Notes under the pieces: generated by a model
What the model was told of the DNA's origin: nothing
The model's input: only the letters and a program-made list of their open reading frames with translations
The model's database searches: none
Made by a program: the position numbers and the translations under genes
Shown: positions 22,291 to 34,437 of the stretch, piece by piece
Numbering within the stretch: position 1 is the stretch's first letter
Layout of the letters: every line of letters begins with the position of its first letter
NCBI GenBank assembly: GCA_020796225.1
Contig: CM036755.1
Span: 63,374,652-63,438,651 of the forward strand
DNA: 64,000 nucleotides
Reading direction: 5' to 3'
From: Arion vulgaris
Lineage: Eukaryota; Mollusca; Gastropoda; Stylommatophora; Arionidae

Positions 22291-23400
22291 TCAGTCGGTT
22301 TTTATTGTCAGATTCAGCTCCTCCTTTGTGGCTGATAACACTTCCAAGATGTGTGAAAACGGTTACATTTGGAAGGACTTTTATCTTTTAACTTTACTGG
22401 TGCTGTGGTGGCAATGTTCATAGTCATTATTTCTGTTTTATTCTCGGCACAGTTATGAAGAAGGCTAGAGGAGTAAACATTGACTACAAATCCGGAGGGA
22501 GGAGCCTAAGGCAGTTGATGGTAGGGTCGTGCCATGATACAAAGAGGCGGCCGCATTAGGCGGCACCGTAAGAGGAGGGGAGGCGACATACGCAGCGAAA
22601 TCAAAATCACAATTGAAGGTTACTTTAAAGAAAAAACATTTAAGGGCAGCATTTCGAAGACTTGCATCATACTGATAAAATATACCGCACGGACCTGGTT
22701 GATGGTTATATGTGTATTTCATTTCAACTTCTGCAAACCTTGCTTAATTCTAAACGTTTGAACGTTGTCTTTCTTTTGGATGAAACAGTTGAGTAGAGAG
22801 GGGATTTGTACAAAATATCAAGGCACATTCCCCATATCAGCTGCTTAAGCTAGGATAAATAGAGAGGTCACCCATCCTTGCTTTCGACTCCAGATACAAC
22901 ACGAATCTTTTGAAGACTTAGGGTGAGCTGAAAGGCAAGAGAGAAAAGGGCCAAACCTGAGTTGTCACGGTAAAACTTTTGCTAATATGTAAAGACGAAA
23001 CAGGCCAATATTTGCGTATAATGTTGATGACAAGGATGATAAAATGGCCAAACGATGTTGGCAATAATAAAATGACAAAAATTTAAGGAGGATGTTTATA
23101 TTGAGACTGGCACAACAATGACATTTATCAGTTTTTTGGGACGCATTAACCACTGACATTTAAATTATTGTTCACAGAAACAGAAAGTGGACGAGATGAA
23201 GTGGTAACATCGAAACTTCTGAAAAGAAAATCTCTTGTCCTTCACCTTTACTTTCAATTCTATAACTAAACAGGATATAGCACTTGTACAATATCATCTA
23301 GTGCATCACAAAACAGATTTTACAAAATCATAATAATTTTAGTAATACATTTAGAGGTATTTTATAAATCGATTCTGAGAAAGAAATGTTTCTTCTTCGG
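22291..23400. other. Non-coding, nothing recognised
   Basis: Two moderately GC-rich patches (22490-22600, 22860-22960) with no coding or repeat identity. Confidence 0.5.
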
Positions 23401-23892
23401 GTTCTACAGATTGGAATTTGGGATTCTCTAATAAAGGCAGCCGTCTGCCTCAGATTATCACCATCCATACAGTTTGTCTTGGACATAGTTAAGTGGTCAC
23501 CTCTTTCTCAAGTTTGATACGGGGCAGTTCTGTAGGATATAATTCCTATGATTTCTGCTTCCCGTTTGTGCTGACCTCTTCCAGCAGTAAGTTTTGGTCA
23601 CTTCCTGATGGTAGGTCGGGACATTCTTATTGCATGGCTAAATCTCCGAGGCAGATTGGCGAACGTAGAATTCGTTCTCCCATTCCTCATTGTGAGGGGT
23701 CGTTGCACCATGTTATGCGCATTACGGCCTGGTGCATCCGTTTTCTGAAGAATTTGTTTCGGGTTACATTCACTAGCGGGCAATGTATCCGATTTCAGCC
23801 AAACCTCCGTAATCGCCTCTTACGACATGCGTGGAGGTAAGTGGTTCTGTTCTTTACACCCAAATTTGGGGCCCCGATAAACACTAGGCGAA
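23401..23892 (-). mobile_element. Long SINE-1 variant
   Basis: Minus-strand order: CGGGGCCCCAAATTTGGGTG head, core CGTAAGAGGCGAT, then a 300-base extension not present in ordinary SINE-1 (GGTGCAACGACCCCTCAC, GAGATTTAGCCATGCAATAA). Same organisation at 28870-29365. Confidence 0.8.
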
Positions 23893-23939
23893 GAAATGTT
23901 TTTTTGTTTGTTAAACAACATTTAAATTTATGGTAAATT

Positions 23940-24440
23940 GTGACAAGTCAAAGGAGATCAAAACAAACACAAATATGAGAATCTTTAAATCAAGTTGGGA
24001 AATCAGTGCTGTTCTATGGATCGGAAACACTGAGGACAGCAAAAGAAACCACCAGAAAACTACATACCTTCATAAATGGATGTTTACGTAGAGTAGAGGG
24101 ACTGAGATGGTATGATAAGATTACGAACGAGAAACTCAGAGAAAAAACTAAGCAGATACCAGTTGAGAAAGAGCTAAGGAAGAGATGCTGCGATGGATAG
24201 GACATACATTGAGAAGACCGACTGGAAGCATTGCAAGAAGGTACTGTTTTGGAACCTGCAGGGAAAGAGGAGTAGGGGAAGACATAGACTGACCTGAGAA
24301 GAGAGATGGAGGCTGATATTAAAATGATAGGTAAAAACACTGAAAGAATTGGAAGGGATGGCAAGAGAGAGGAAGAGCTGGAAGAAGTTTGTTGAAGACC
24401 AGACCTCCGTTGGGAGATGAAAGGAGAAGAGAGAGAGAAA
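23940..24440 (+). mobile_element. LINE-A 3' end
   Basis: VKSVLLYGSETL-type opening, LHTFINGCLRRVEGLRWYDK, then ELRKRCCDG and the MQ(A)RERKSWKKFVEDQ-like end. 5'-truncated and frameshifted. Confidence 0.85.
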
Positions 24441-24507
24441 GAGAAATTGTGACATAACGGTATTATTATTGTTTAAAGTTTTATGTTTAAGATTCATTGA
24501 TTGGTAA

Positions 24508-24765
24508 GATCGCCCTAGTGGTTACCGGGGCCCAAACTGGGGTTAATAATGAACCACTGTTACCTGCCACGCCATGTCGTAAGAGGCGACTAAGGAGGTT
24601 GTGTGTGGGCTAGCTACCCCGCACAGTAAAAACACCAGATGGCTACAGAACGGAGAGCGAACCGAGTAAACGCTGGCTGAAACCGGACACATCGCCAAGG
24701 ATAAGCACCAGAGCTCCAAATGGTGCTGAAGATGTGACGTAAAACACACCAATGCTAAGGCTGCA
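24508..24765 (+). mobile_element. SINE-1 relative with a different 3' half
   Basis: Typical head (CCCTAGTGGTTACCGGGGCC) and core (CATGTCGTAAGAGGCGACTA), then GTGTGTGGGCTAGCTACCCC, CGCTGGCTGAAACCGG and CCAAATGGTGCTGAAG, which are not in ordinary SINE-1. Confidence 0.72.
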
Positions 24766-24829
24766 TGAATGAGATTTCATGAATAGAATTTATGGGGAGG
24801 TCTGGTACATCGGTCTGGGTGGTGATCGA

Positions 24830-25285
24830 GAGAGAGAGAGATTGATAAGATCATCATCATTGCGCTTTTGGTGAATGACCATTCGATCTCTTTCTTATAT
24901 AGGAAGATCTTAAAGCACGTTATCTGAAGCATTGTCGAGGATCCACTGTGTAATTTGTTGAAGATTATAACAATTTGTAGAAATGTTACAGCTGTTTTTG
25001 TTTTCAATTAATTTCGCCATACATTAGTTTTCCTGCCTATTTTTGTCAATCCATTTTCAACGTTGAATGGTTTTTTATGTGCTAAACTTGAACACTGTAC
25101 TTACGATCTATCGTCCATCTCCCGCAGGACTAGGATCTCGATCTCACCTACATTAGGATCAGAGATCACTGGGGGAAAGTCCAATTCAAAAGGGAAGCGA
25201 ACCAAGTACTTTTTGAGCAAGAAGCGGGCACAGTATCTCCACAACACAGAGACCCGCAGTCCCCAACTGTGAAACTAATCATGTC
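24830..25285 (-). mobile_element. SINE-R
   Basis: GATCATCATCATTGCGCTTT, then GGACTAGGATCTCGATCTC and a tRNA-like end near 25250. Follows the 39500-39940 copy with a 70-base gap. Confidence 0.65.
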
Positions 25286-25374
25286 TTTAGATGGACATAG
25301 AAGAGATAAATGACTACCCCAGTCCGACACAAGTGAAGATAGTTGATAGAAGATGATACAATCCGTGTGTTGTC

Positions 25375-25612
25375 AGCTCGCAAAGAATAGTACCACTGCT
25401 ACCTACAAGGCATGTCGTAAGAGGCGACTGATGTAGGACCTAGGGAAGCTACTCTAGCAAATAAAAACATCGCAGAAATCGGATACACTGGCCTACTTGT
25501 AGGCGCATAACTGGCACAACATACTATCGTTCTTAGGCTCAGATCATATAAAACCAACAGAATGGTTAACAAGTGATCGATATGATGTGTTCAAAGAAGA
25601 AGAAGAAGCTGA
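25375..25612 (+). mobile_element. SINE-2
   Basis: CTCGCAAAGAATAGTACCAC, core CATGTCGTAAGAGGCGACTG, GCGCATAACTGGCACAAC and a GAAGAAGAAGAAG tail. Opposes an inverted copy 270 bases downstream. Confidence 0.88.
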
Positions 25613-25879
25613 TAATACATTAACCAGTTAGAAACAAGTTATTCAAACTGGTAGACTCTTTGATACCACTTCAACAAGAAAATTTAATAGATTCAAATTG
25701 TCAAACTTCGCGCAGTTCACAACTGATCAAGCAACTACAATAAAAAATAAAATTGTCCGCAGGTTTTTCAGATTTTAGTGTATGAAGTTTCTGTCACTGA
25801 ACATTTCTAGACCCTAGTGTGCAGGAGGTAGGAGGGCCAATTCCTTTCCTTCCGCGCGGTACGTCGAGATTGGGATTTT
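25613..25879. other. Spacer between opposed SINE-2 copies
   Basis: No gene or repeat seen. Confidence 0.5.
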
Positions 25880-26140
25880 ATTTCTTCGAACGCTCCACAA
25901 CGACCACCTGTTAACACTCTGTTTATTTGTATGTGATCTGAGCCCAAGAGCTATTGTACATTGTGCTAGGAGCCTACAGCAGGGAGCACATCCAATTTCT
26001 GCGACGCTTTTTTTTTTTTACTAGGTAGCTTTCTAGGTCCCTAGGTCAGTTGCCTCCTACGACATGCCTTGTAGGTCGCAGTGGTGCTATTCTTTGCTTC
26101 CCTGTGAGCCCCATCATCACACGGGCGGATCTTGAACCTC
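25880..26140 (-). mobile_element. SINE-2, opposite orientation
   Basis: Minus-strand head GGGGCTCACAGGGAAGCAAAG, core, then GAAAT...GGATGTGCTCC. Forms an inverted pair with 25375-25612. Confidence 0.85.
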
Positions 26141-26194
26141 TTGGTCCTAGCCGATAGTCGAACGGTTATGTATTACGCTAATCATTGCCACATC

Positions 26195-26275
26195 AAGGAA
26201 CTACATACGATAATTTGACATCAAGGAACTACATACGATAATTTGACATCAAGGAACTACATACGATAATTTGAG
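26195..26275. repeat. 28-bp tandem triplication
   Basis: Three nearly perfect copies of a unit with CATCAAGGAACTACATACGA plus TAATTTGA. Confidence 0.93.
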
Positions 26276-26734
26276 TTATTGACACATACAGAAGTTCTGC
26301 AGAACATTTGTTGAAAACGTGCTCAAAATAAGAGAAAGAGGAATCTTCTTTGGGGGTCACTGGTACATTTACGGATCCATCTTCCTGAAGATGTCAACAG
26401 CCTCTGTGTCGAAGTGATTCGAGAACATGCAGTCAAGTTGATGTCCGGGAGTGTTTGTAGAATCTTCCGTCCTGGATTCCTTCCTTTATTTCGTCCGCTT
26501 CAACTATTGTCTATATCTGGCAATGATGTGTATTATATAAACCTCACTGTCGTTATCATCATCATTATTCCTAGATCGTCAATGACATTTTTGCACACAT
26601 CGTTATTTAGGTCTCATTCTTCTTCCAAGCCCCACCTTCTCCAAAATTATCCTTCTATGCACTCATGTCGTTTGCTGTGTTCGAAATATGTAATTTTCCT
26701 TGATGATATGCTATTTAATAACCAACTATCTTTA
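26276..26734. other. Non-coding
   Basis: A 121-codon chance frame (26414-26779) has no recognisable domain and runs into LINE-C in the wrong frame. Confidence 0.5.
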
Positions 26735-28760
26735 ATTGGTAAAAAGCAAGTCAGTAGAAGAAGAATGGACAGTATTTAAGAGAACTTTATTAGAAGCAGC
26801 CAAAGAAACATGCGGAACAGTAAAATACAGAGGTACCGCCCAAAAAATCACAACTTGGTGGAATGACGAAGTAAAACTAGCGATAAAGGAGAAAACACAG
26901 ATACAACTTATGGGCAAAAACAAACATTAAAACGCCCTCACTGAGATAGAACACCCAGAAAACAAGCCAAGGATATAATAAAGAAGTCTAAAATACAAGC
27001 ATGGCAAGATTATGGCGAAACATTAAATTCAGACTAAAAAAATTCAACAAGACATTTTTACAAGAAAATTAAAGCTATGGGAAAGACAAGAAAAATATGA
27101 CTAACTGAAATTATTAACGATGAAAACGGCCAAGCTCTTAATGATCCAAAAAATGATAATGAACAGATGGCGACAATACTTTAGTGAACTTCAACCTACA
27201 ACAAGAGGCCCAAACCCGAACACTCAAGAACACACAGTAAATGTAACTTCAGAAGTAGAACCAAGTATAACACTATCAGAGATCAGAAATGCTGTAAATA
27301 TGGCCCCACCTAATAAAACACCAGGCCCAGACAATATCCCGGCCGACCTAATCAAAGCAACTAAAGAGGTAGGAATCAGCTGGCTCCATAGACTATTCAA
27401 CCAAGTCTGGATCACTCAAGAAACACCAGTAGATTGGAGGAATGCTACAATTGTTCCATCTGAAGAAGAAAGGAGCAAGAGGGACTGTAAAAAGTATAGA
27501 GGCATAGGCTACTGAGCCACACGGGAAAAATATTCGCAAAATACTTGAGAAAAGGCTCCGCCACATCATCGAGCCATAGCTTAATGACTCCCAAATGGGA
27601 TTCAGGAAGAACAAAAGCTGTACAGACGCAAATTCGCCTCAGACAGTTAGTAGAAAGGACTATCGAATCCGACAAACAGTTACACGTTGCATTTGTAGAT
27701 CAGGAAAAAGCTTTCGACCGCGTAGATAGGCACAAGTTGTGGAAAATACTAACAACCTATGGGTTAATGAACACCTAATCAACCTTGCAAGAACATTTAT
27801 ACTGACAGCCAATGTACGATTAGAACAAATACAGGATTATCAGAAAAGTTTCACGTAGGGTCAGGAGTAAGAAAAGGGTGCGTACTACCCCCGCTGCTAT
27901 TCATCACGTACTTTGGGACCACATTTGTAAAATAGCTAACACCAAGGAAGGAAACAACCTGGGAAAACCCTTTAAATGAATTTTTGCAGACGATCAAGCA
28001 ATCATATCAACAACAGAAGAACAGCTACAACAACACATCAACAGACTCAGTTAGCATGTAACGAATACAACATGAGAATTAGCATCGACAAAACAGAAGT
28101 AATGACATTGCCAGAGGGGAAAAACACTACCAACATCTCCATCGATAATCACCTACTAAATCAAGAAAAGATTTTCATATCCCTTGGGGAGTTTTTTTTC
28201 AGCAAATGGAAGAATAATTAATGAAATTCAACACAGATGCAACAAAGCAAATAAAAATGATAGGCAAATGGCGCCAATTTTAAGATGCAAACACGTCACC
28301 ATGAACAAAAAAAGAGACACCAACACAATCTTTCTCCCCACACTATGTTACCAGTGCCAAACCGGGACGCTGACAAAAACGATAGAAGAAAACTAGTCAC
28401 AACAGAGATGAAGTGTCTACGCAGAATGCTGTGTAAAAGAAGAGACCGGTTGAGAAATGAAGACATCAGGAAAAAAGTGGGTACAACATCAGTACTAGAC
28501 TTCATCAAGAAACAACAAATTAAATGGTTCGTCACGTAAGCAGATTACCATCAGACAGTGCACCCCAAAGAACAATGCTGCTCCGATACAATGGGTACAA
28601 AGAAAAAGGGCCCGGGCCCACGCAAAAGATGGACCTCAGAGATAACAGAGGCGACGAAAGAGACTATCTACGAAGCGCATACTGGGGCCCGTTTTAGAAA
28701 TCTCTTCCTGACCTGACGCTGTGAGGCATACAGGATTCGAGAAAGAAAGAAGAAAGAAGT
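26735..28760 (+). mobile_element. LINE-C, longest copy: linker, full reverse transcriptase and C-terminus
   Basis: Seen across frames: TTWWNDEVKLAIKEK (linker after the endonuclease), RWRQYFSELQ, NMAPPNKTPGPDNIPADLIK (RT N-terminus), DCKKYRGIG, HVAFVDQEKAFDRVDRHKLW (motif A), VGSGVRKGCVLPPLLFITYF (motif B), FADDQAIISTTEEQL (motif C, with Q after the DD) and MRISIDKTEVMTLPEGK (motif D). Then LGSFFSANGRIINEIQHRCN, TMLPVPNRDADK/LCYQCQTG, CLRRMLCKRRDRLRNEDIRK and FIKKQQIKWF. The endonuclease is absent. At least six frameshifts or stops. It is the reference for the family in this window. Confidence 0.92.
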
Positions 28761-28869
28761 GAAGACTATCTTTAATATCAAGCTGTTGCAGAACAGAACC
28801 ATTTATTTTTTTCTCTGTCCATGATATTCAAGTACTTTTATAGTATTTGCATTCTTCTTCTTCTTTTTC

Positions 28870-29365
28870 TTCTGCGTTTTCAAAGATTGGGATTTCGGAT
28901 TCTCTAATAAAGGCACCCGTCCGCCCTAGATTATCAGCCACGCCATATCGTTTGTCTTGGACGCTGGTGGGGCCACCTCTTTCTTTGTCAAGTCTGTATA
29001 CTGGGGCAGTTCAGGTTTATAATTCCTATGATTTCGCTTCCCGTTTGTGCCGACCTCAACCGCAAAAGTTTGGCCACCCTCGTGATGGTAGGTTTGACAT
29101 TCTACTGTGTGGCTAAACTCGAGGCAGACTGGCGACCGTAGAATCCGATATCACATTCTTCATTATGAGGGATCGCTGCACCATGTTATCCGCCTTACGG
29201 CCTGGGCACCCGTTTCGCAAACATTTATTTCAGTTAGCATCCACTAGCGGAAACATGCATCCGATTTCAGCCAACCCCCTCCTCCAGTCGCCTTGCGACA
29301 TGCTGGCAGGTAACAGTGGTTCTGTTCTCAACCCCCCAAAATTTTGGGGGCCCAGGTAACCACTG
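28870..29365 (-). mobile_element. Long SINE-1 variant, second copy
   Basis: Same order of blocks as 23401-23892, including the 300-base extension; core reads CATGTCGCAAGGCGACTGG-like. Confidence 0.8.
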
Positions 29366-30355
29366 GACGGCATTTGCACAAAGGCATTAATGATTTTCTC
29401 GCCGTTTTGACAATGGACCATGTCTCCCAACCATATGTTGCTAAGGGAAAACCCAAGCTTAAAACAATTGATCCCATTGAAAACTACACTAGTAAAAAAA
29501 AAGGTGACAAGAAACCTGATGTGCTGGCCTAGGCCCCCAAAGACGCATAACTGACACAAGGCACAATCGCTCATATTAATAATATCCACTACTTAACATA
29601 TGATCAAGAATATTGAGCCTGTAGAATATGCTTGTTGCACGTCGAATTAGTTATCGGTTTTACATATGATTGACATACATTTTATATGGAACTATTTTTT
29701 AAACGCTGTTTCATCGATTCGATCGAAACACACAGTGACTAACTTTTCTAACGGCATGCGCCGAGCTGAAAATTGTGCAAGTAGACTAAAAGACCCAAAA
29801 TCAAAATAAATATGACGCCGTTCACAGAAAACTGAATCAAATGTCTCCTGCAAAGTTTTTCTTTGGGGAAAGTAAATCATTTGAAATGGCATTTACCTTT
29901 GGGATCCCGAAAAGGATGTTGTGTATCGCAGAAACACTGGCCACAATTGTGGTCTTTCAGCAAGAAATTGTTACCGCGTGTGCAGCAACACAGTGACACT
30001 TTGATAACATAGTACGAGCAGCAGTTCGCTGCACTAAGAAGTGTTTGGAGGCAAATGGTAATCAGTTTGAGCACCTCAGTAACTGGTTTAGTGAACGGAA
30101 ACCTTATTCATATCTAGTAACTGGTAAGTAATTTGTATTCATTTTCTAGAAACCCGGTGAACAGTAACTTGTATTCATATCTTCGTGTACGAATAAATGT
30201 AGTAACATGTTTATACAACTTATTATATTAGTATCATACAACACATTGCTACCACAATTTTCTCAAAGACTGAAAATATCGTTCATGTGATTATATTTAG
30301 CCGGTGGACGATTACTATGAATACAGATTTCTGGTGCTCTAAATATTGATCGGGT
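29366..30355. other. Mostly unrecognised non-coding sequence
   Basis: 29517-29575 is a SINE-2 3' scrap (GATGTGCTGGCCTAGG, GACGCATAACTGACACAAGG). The rest shows no gene. Confidence 0.5.
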
Positions 30356-30359
30356 AAGA

Positions 30360-31055
30360 TGGGCATAAGATGAATTACAATGCAGAATTGAACTTTTCAT
30401 GATTATTCAATTGCAAAATCACGATAATTTATTTTAAACATATATTATTAATTTTTTCTTAATGAACCATCGACCTCAGATCCTCCCACCTCATGTTTCT
30501 GAAACCAAAACCGTCCCACCTTCCTTAGAAGGTTCAGCGCCCATGGGGGCACATATTTTGGAAACTTATGGTTTAGACTTAACCAAGATTCCCAATTTTT
30601 TTCGGCCCACCACCCACTTTTTTTGCACAACATAAACTTCGTAACGCCCTCTTCCACAAAATTACAGTTTACCAACGCCACCCTCCCACATGCTCCATTT
30701 TTTTGACATAGAAAATTGATATATATTTTGTAACTTAAATCAATTTTCAAATGATTATATGCATGAAATAGAAAATTGATGAAAAAATGGATTGTGTAAG
30801 ACGGCATAAGATGAATTAAAATGCAAAATTTAAAAATTTTTTTAATGATTATTCAATCGTACTATCAGAATAGTTTATTTAAATATACGAGTATTATTAT
30901 TAATTTCTTTTTTAAGAGCCCCAAAACCCCTAATCGCCTGAACACCTCCTACAATCTTCTGAACCCACTATCGCCTCTCTAGAACACTTCAACGTCCACT
31001 GGGAGGGCATGGGAGCGGTCCCGCCCACTTTGAGAAACGCTAGTTTAGAGGGAAC
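30360..31055 (-). mobile_element. hAT-like non-autonomous element with an internal direct repeat
   Basis: The minus-strand start reads CTAGCGTTTCTCAAAGTGGG then CGGGACCGCTCCCATG, a terminal layout common in hAT-type elements. Blocks 30360-30480 and 30797-30920 are direct repeats (GCATAAGATGAATT...AATGATTATTCAAT). The other terminus is not identified, so the class is inference. Confidence 0.5.
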
Positions 31056-31684
31056 AATGAAACCGATCTCAAAGAAGAAAAAAAAGGTATAAGCTGATTA
31101 AGGACATAGTTCTTCTTCTTCCTCCTTCCTTCCGTCGTTTTAACTAATAAAAAGGCATTGGGAAAGGAATATTTAATGATAATATGTACACGTTGTCAAA
31201 TCATCTTGTGAACTGATGAAAATATTTCCCAAGGTTGGTCTTGATGTCATCACTTCATTTTTAAGTGGTCTTCTTCCTTTGTTGTGTAGTTGTTATCTTT
31301 CTAAGTGTGGCTCTCTGTTGCAGACGATACTATGACAATATTGTCAGATGTCAAAACCACTTGATCTTACTTTTTTACTTACTTTTTCCTTTCCGTTTCT
31401 CGTGATATAGGCATCAACAGTTATTCGCCGCGTTTCTTAGTATCTTGCAGTTTTCTTTATGGTATCTCAGGAAGTCGAGCACCCATCAGTTCATCAAAAA
31501 AAAATTTGGTTTTCAAGTTTGTTTGGGGGGCCTTTTTTCCGTTTTCCTTTGAGTTCCACTGCGCTTGTCTAGTGACACTGACTGTGTCGTCCGTAGGGAT
31601 GCCAGATCCATCGCCATTTTCCCCTTTAACCTGGGTACATGGTTTCCTGTCCTGCTCTTATCCACTGGTCTGTGTTGAAACTCT
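31056..31684. other. Non-coding, nothing recognised
   Basis: T-rich with short simple repeats. Confidence 0.5.
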
Positions 31685-31872
31685 ATCATAATATCTTGGG
31701 CCCCCCCTTCCTTTTGAGGCCATTACCTTGGCCTGGTTGGGATAGGTGGAGGGGCTTGTGTTTTCAGCGACTCGAGAGCTATGCCAGCAGGGTTACCAAC
31801 CCGGGACAGATCAAAGGAGAGATCATAGTAAATGTGGCCTCCTGGTCCTCCAGGTTGGCAGTTGTGAGATGT
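31685..31872 (+). mobile_element. Orphan 5' end of a LINE-F-type element
   Basis: GAGGCCATTACCTTGGCCT, GGGGCTTGTGTTTTCAGCGA, GCTATGCCAGCAGGGTTACC and TCCTGGTCCTCCAGGTTGG match the 5' leader of LINE-F (54680-54895, minus). A 5' end without its body is unusual for LINEs. Confidence 0.72.
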
Positions 31873-32272
31873 TGAAGGAAGAACAAGCATTTATATTTGC
31901 ATACATTTTCAAAATTAGAAAGTATTTTTCTCCCAACACTGTGTTACATGCAAATTTGTCTCTGACAGCAACGCATCACAGAAAACTCACCACGTGTGAA
32001 ATGAAATGTTTTGAAAGACAATGGGGTCCCCAGAAAAGCAGACTACGAAATGAGGGACATCAAAGCAGAGGGTATAACTTCATGCACCGAATACATCGAA
32101 AGACAACAAATGCAGTGGTTTGACATTTAATGAGAATGGAATACAACCAACCACCAATAAAGCATAAAATTAAAAAGATCAGGTACTAGAGCCAAGGAAT
32201 ACCAAGAAAAGATGGATAGACAAATCAAGACCACACTAAATAAACACGGATATAAACAGAAGGGCGACTCAT
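31873..32272 (+). mobile_element. LINE-C-like 3' end
   Basis: KLTTCEMKCFERQWGPQKSR, YIERQQMQWFD-like and a final PRKRWIDQ-like block. Fused directly to the orphan LINE-F 5' end. Confidence 0.72.
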
Positions 32273-32479
32273 GTGGATTTGGGAACGGAAATTAAAGCTC
32301 CCATCCCTACACTTAACAGCGAGAGTGAACCAGCAATTCCATCATCCATCTGGAAAGACAAAGACAATAGATATTTATGTGATATGATTAAAATGGGGAA
32401 GCAGAGAGGACAAATGAACAAGAAATCACAGATGATGGTTCAAATTTTCCTGTTTGGTACATTTCGACCATATGATGCC

Positions 32480-32722
32480 GTGGCTCGCAAGGGGAGCAAA
32501 GAGTAGCCCCACTACAACATACAAGGCATGTCGTAAGAGGCGATTGAGGTAGGAACCTAGGAAGCCTCCCAAGAAAATAAAACCATCGGAGAAATCGGAT
32601 GTACATTGTATGCGCATAACTATCATAACGAACAATCGCTTTTAAGCTCAGATCACATATAAATCACACAGAGTGGTTAACAAGGGTCGATATGAAGAGC
32701 TCTGAAAAGAAGGATAATTTTG
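32480..32722 (+). mobile_element. SINE-2
   Basis: GGCTCGCAAGGGGAGCAAAG, core CATGTCGTAAGAGGCGATTG, GCGCATAACTATCATAACG. Confidence 0.87.
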
Positions 32723-33180
32723 GGCAAGTTTTTTCACCGGATGCCTTTAAGACTTGTTTACCCCTCAATTTATTAACTGTATTCATTGTCTCTGGTGCTT
32801 CCTGGAATTCTTAACAAAACTCCATATTCATTTTATAAATATAAGTAAAGAGAAGAAGGGGTCAATACGAGCAAACATATGACGAGCTAAGATTAATACA
32901 GGACAAGCCCATTACCACTTCGTAGATTTGTGAAGATAGGTGTCCATATGTTAATGAAAGTGGGAAATGAGAGACCTCAAAAGTTTTTTTCAATTTTTTT
33001 TTTTGAAAATGGTTAATTAGTTTTTTTTTTTTATCAGCACGTGCATTTAAATTGATAGGAAAATGGAGTGGCTGCATCTTGCTATGGTTGAAACGTTTAT
33101 CAGAAATGGATATTTTACACGGAACATGCAATCAAATCTGAACAGAATCTAGTCTTGTCATTTCCGCCTAGTAAAATTAT
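32723..33180. other. Non-coding, nothing recognised
   Basis: Poly-T/A runs; no gene. Confidence 0.5.
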
Positions 33181-33430
33181 TGTCCTTCGAACGCTCCATA
33201 TCGACCACTTGTTAAACCATTCTTTGTAATTTTGTGGATCTGAGCCTAACAGCGATTGTAAGTTGTGCCAATTTGTGCCTACAATTAGACCACATCTGAT
33301 TTTGGGACGCTTTTTATTTTCTGTAGTTTTCCAAGCCCCTACCCCAATCGTTTTTTAAAAATGCCTGTAAGTCACAGTCTTACTATTCTTTACTCCACTT
33401 GCGGGTACAAGCAACACGGGGGGGATGTAA
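33181..33430 (-). mobile_element. SINE-2, diverged
   Basis: Minus-strand copy with eroded core (GACTTACAGGCATTTTTAA); 3' end CGAACGCTCCATATCGACCA on the plus strand. Confidence 0.75.
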
Positions 33431-33710
33431 TAAACTATCACCTAAATTATTTTCAATCATTTTGACTCCTTCCCATTCCTGGGAAATGTAGGACGCCCAT
33501 GATGTAAAGTCATGGTGATGTAATGGTAAAACCGATTTGATCACAAAAGATCAACTACTTTCTGAGAAGACTGATAATGATGTAATGTATTCATATTTCT
33601 GATGAGTCAATACTGAAATCTAACGATAACAGGAAGAGGATTCTTGATTAGTTATTGTTGTTGTTTCGTTCCCAAGAAATTACCAGTTTGTACCTTGTAC
33701 CTTCTCGCGA
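33431..33710. other. Non-coding
   Basis: No gene or repeat recognised. Confidence 0.5.
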
Positions 33711-34200
33711 CTTCTGTGGCTAAGCGGTTATGCTTTAATTATCGAAGTCGTGGTCTGAATCCAGGCCCAGATTTCGGGTTTTCGAGTGATTCCCCCCTCC
33801 CATCCTGAGATTACTAGGATTGTAACCTGCGTTACGAAATTTTGTGCTCTCTCCATACTTCAGCAGGTGGCGCAACATTTCTGCACAGAGACCGAGCCGG
33901 ATTTCATGCTTTGCCATACTTCAGCAGGTGGCGCGACATTTCTGCAGAGACTGAGCCGGATTTCATGCTTTCTGCCACTCGAGGTGGCGCGAATTTCTGC
34001 AGAGAGACCGAGCCGGATTTCATGTTTTCTGCCTACCTCAGCAGGTGGTGCGACATTTCTGCAGAGAGACCGAGCCGGATTTCATGTTTTCTGCCATACT
34101 CCGCAGGGCGGACATTTCTGCAGAGAGACCGAGCCAGAAGGTGAAACCCGGTGCAATGAATTCATTCCTTCGTCTTTTGACCCTTTACGCCCGTGTGTTG
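33711..34200 (+). mobile_element. SINE-T with its body amplified into a tandem array
   Basis: The tRNA-like head (CTGTGGCTAAGCGGTTATGC, GTGGTCTGAATCCAGGCCC) is at 33711-33770. Ordinary SINE-T has one GGTGGCGYGACATTTCTGCA block. Here five copies of a unit of about 60 bases ending GACCGAGCCGGATTTCATG lie between 33855 and 34135, followed by the normal 3' end (AAACCCGGTGCAATGAATTC). Confidence 0.83.
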
Positions 34201-34437
34201 CCGGGTTTTGCAAGAGCAAAGAATAGTAACACTGTTGTCTACAAGGCATGTTGTAAAAGGGGACTGTTAGCCCAGGAAGCTACCCTAGTAAATAAAAAGC
34301 ATCTCAGAAATCGGATGTGTTGGCCTACTTGTATGCGCATAACTGGACAATATACAATTGTTCTTAAGCTCAGATCCATACAAATCACAAAAAGTGTTTA
34401 AAAAAAGGTGATATAGAACGTTCGAAGAAGTAAACTA
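34201..34437 (+). mobile_element. SINE-2
   Basis: GCAAAGAATAGTAACACTGT, core CATGTTGTAAAAGGGGACTG (CpG-decayed), GAACGTTCGAAGAAG end. Adjoins the SINE-T array. Confidence 0.84.

Noticed and set aside
26414..26779. 121-codon frame before LINE-C
   Set aside because: No recognisable domain, and it enters LINE-C in a non-coding frame.
33786..34226. 146-codon frame with repeated ETEPDFM-like units
   Set aside because: Falls entirely on the SINE-T head and its amplified body; the repeats in the protein are the DNA repeats.
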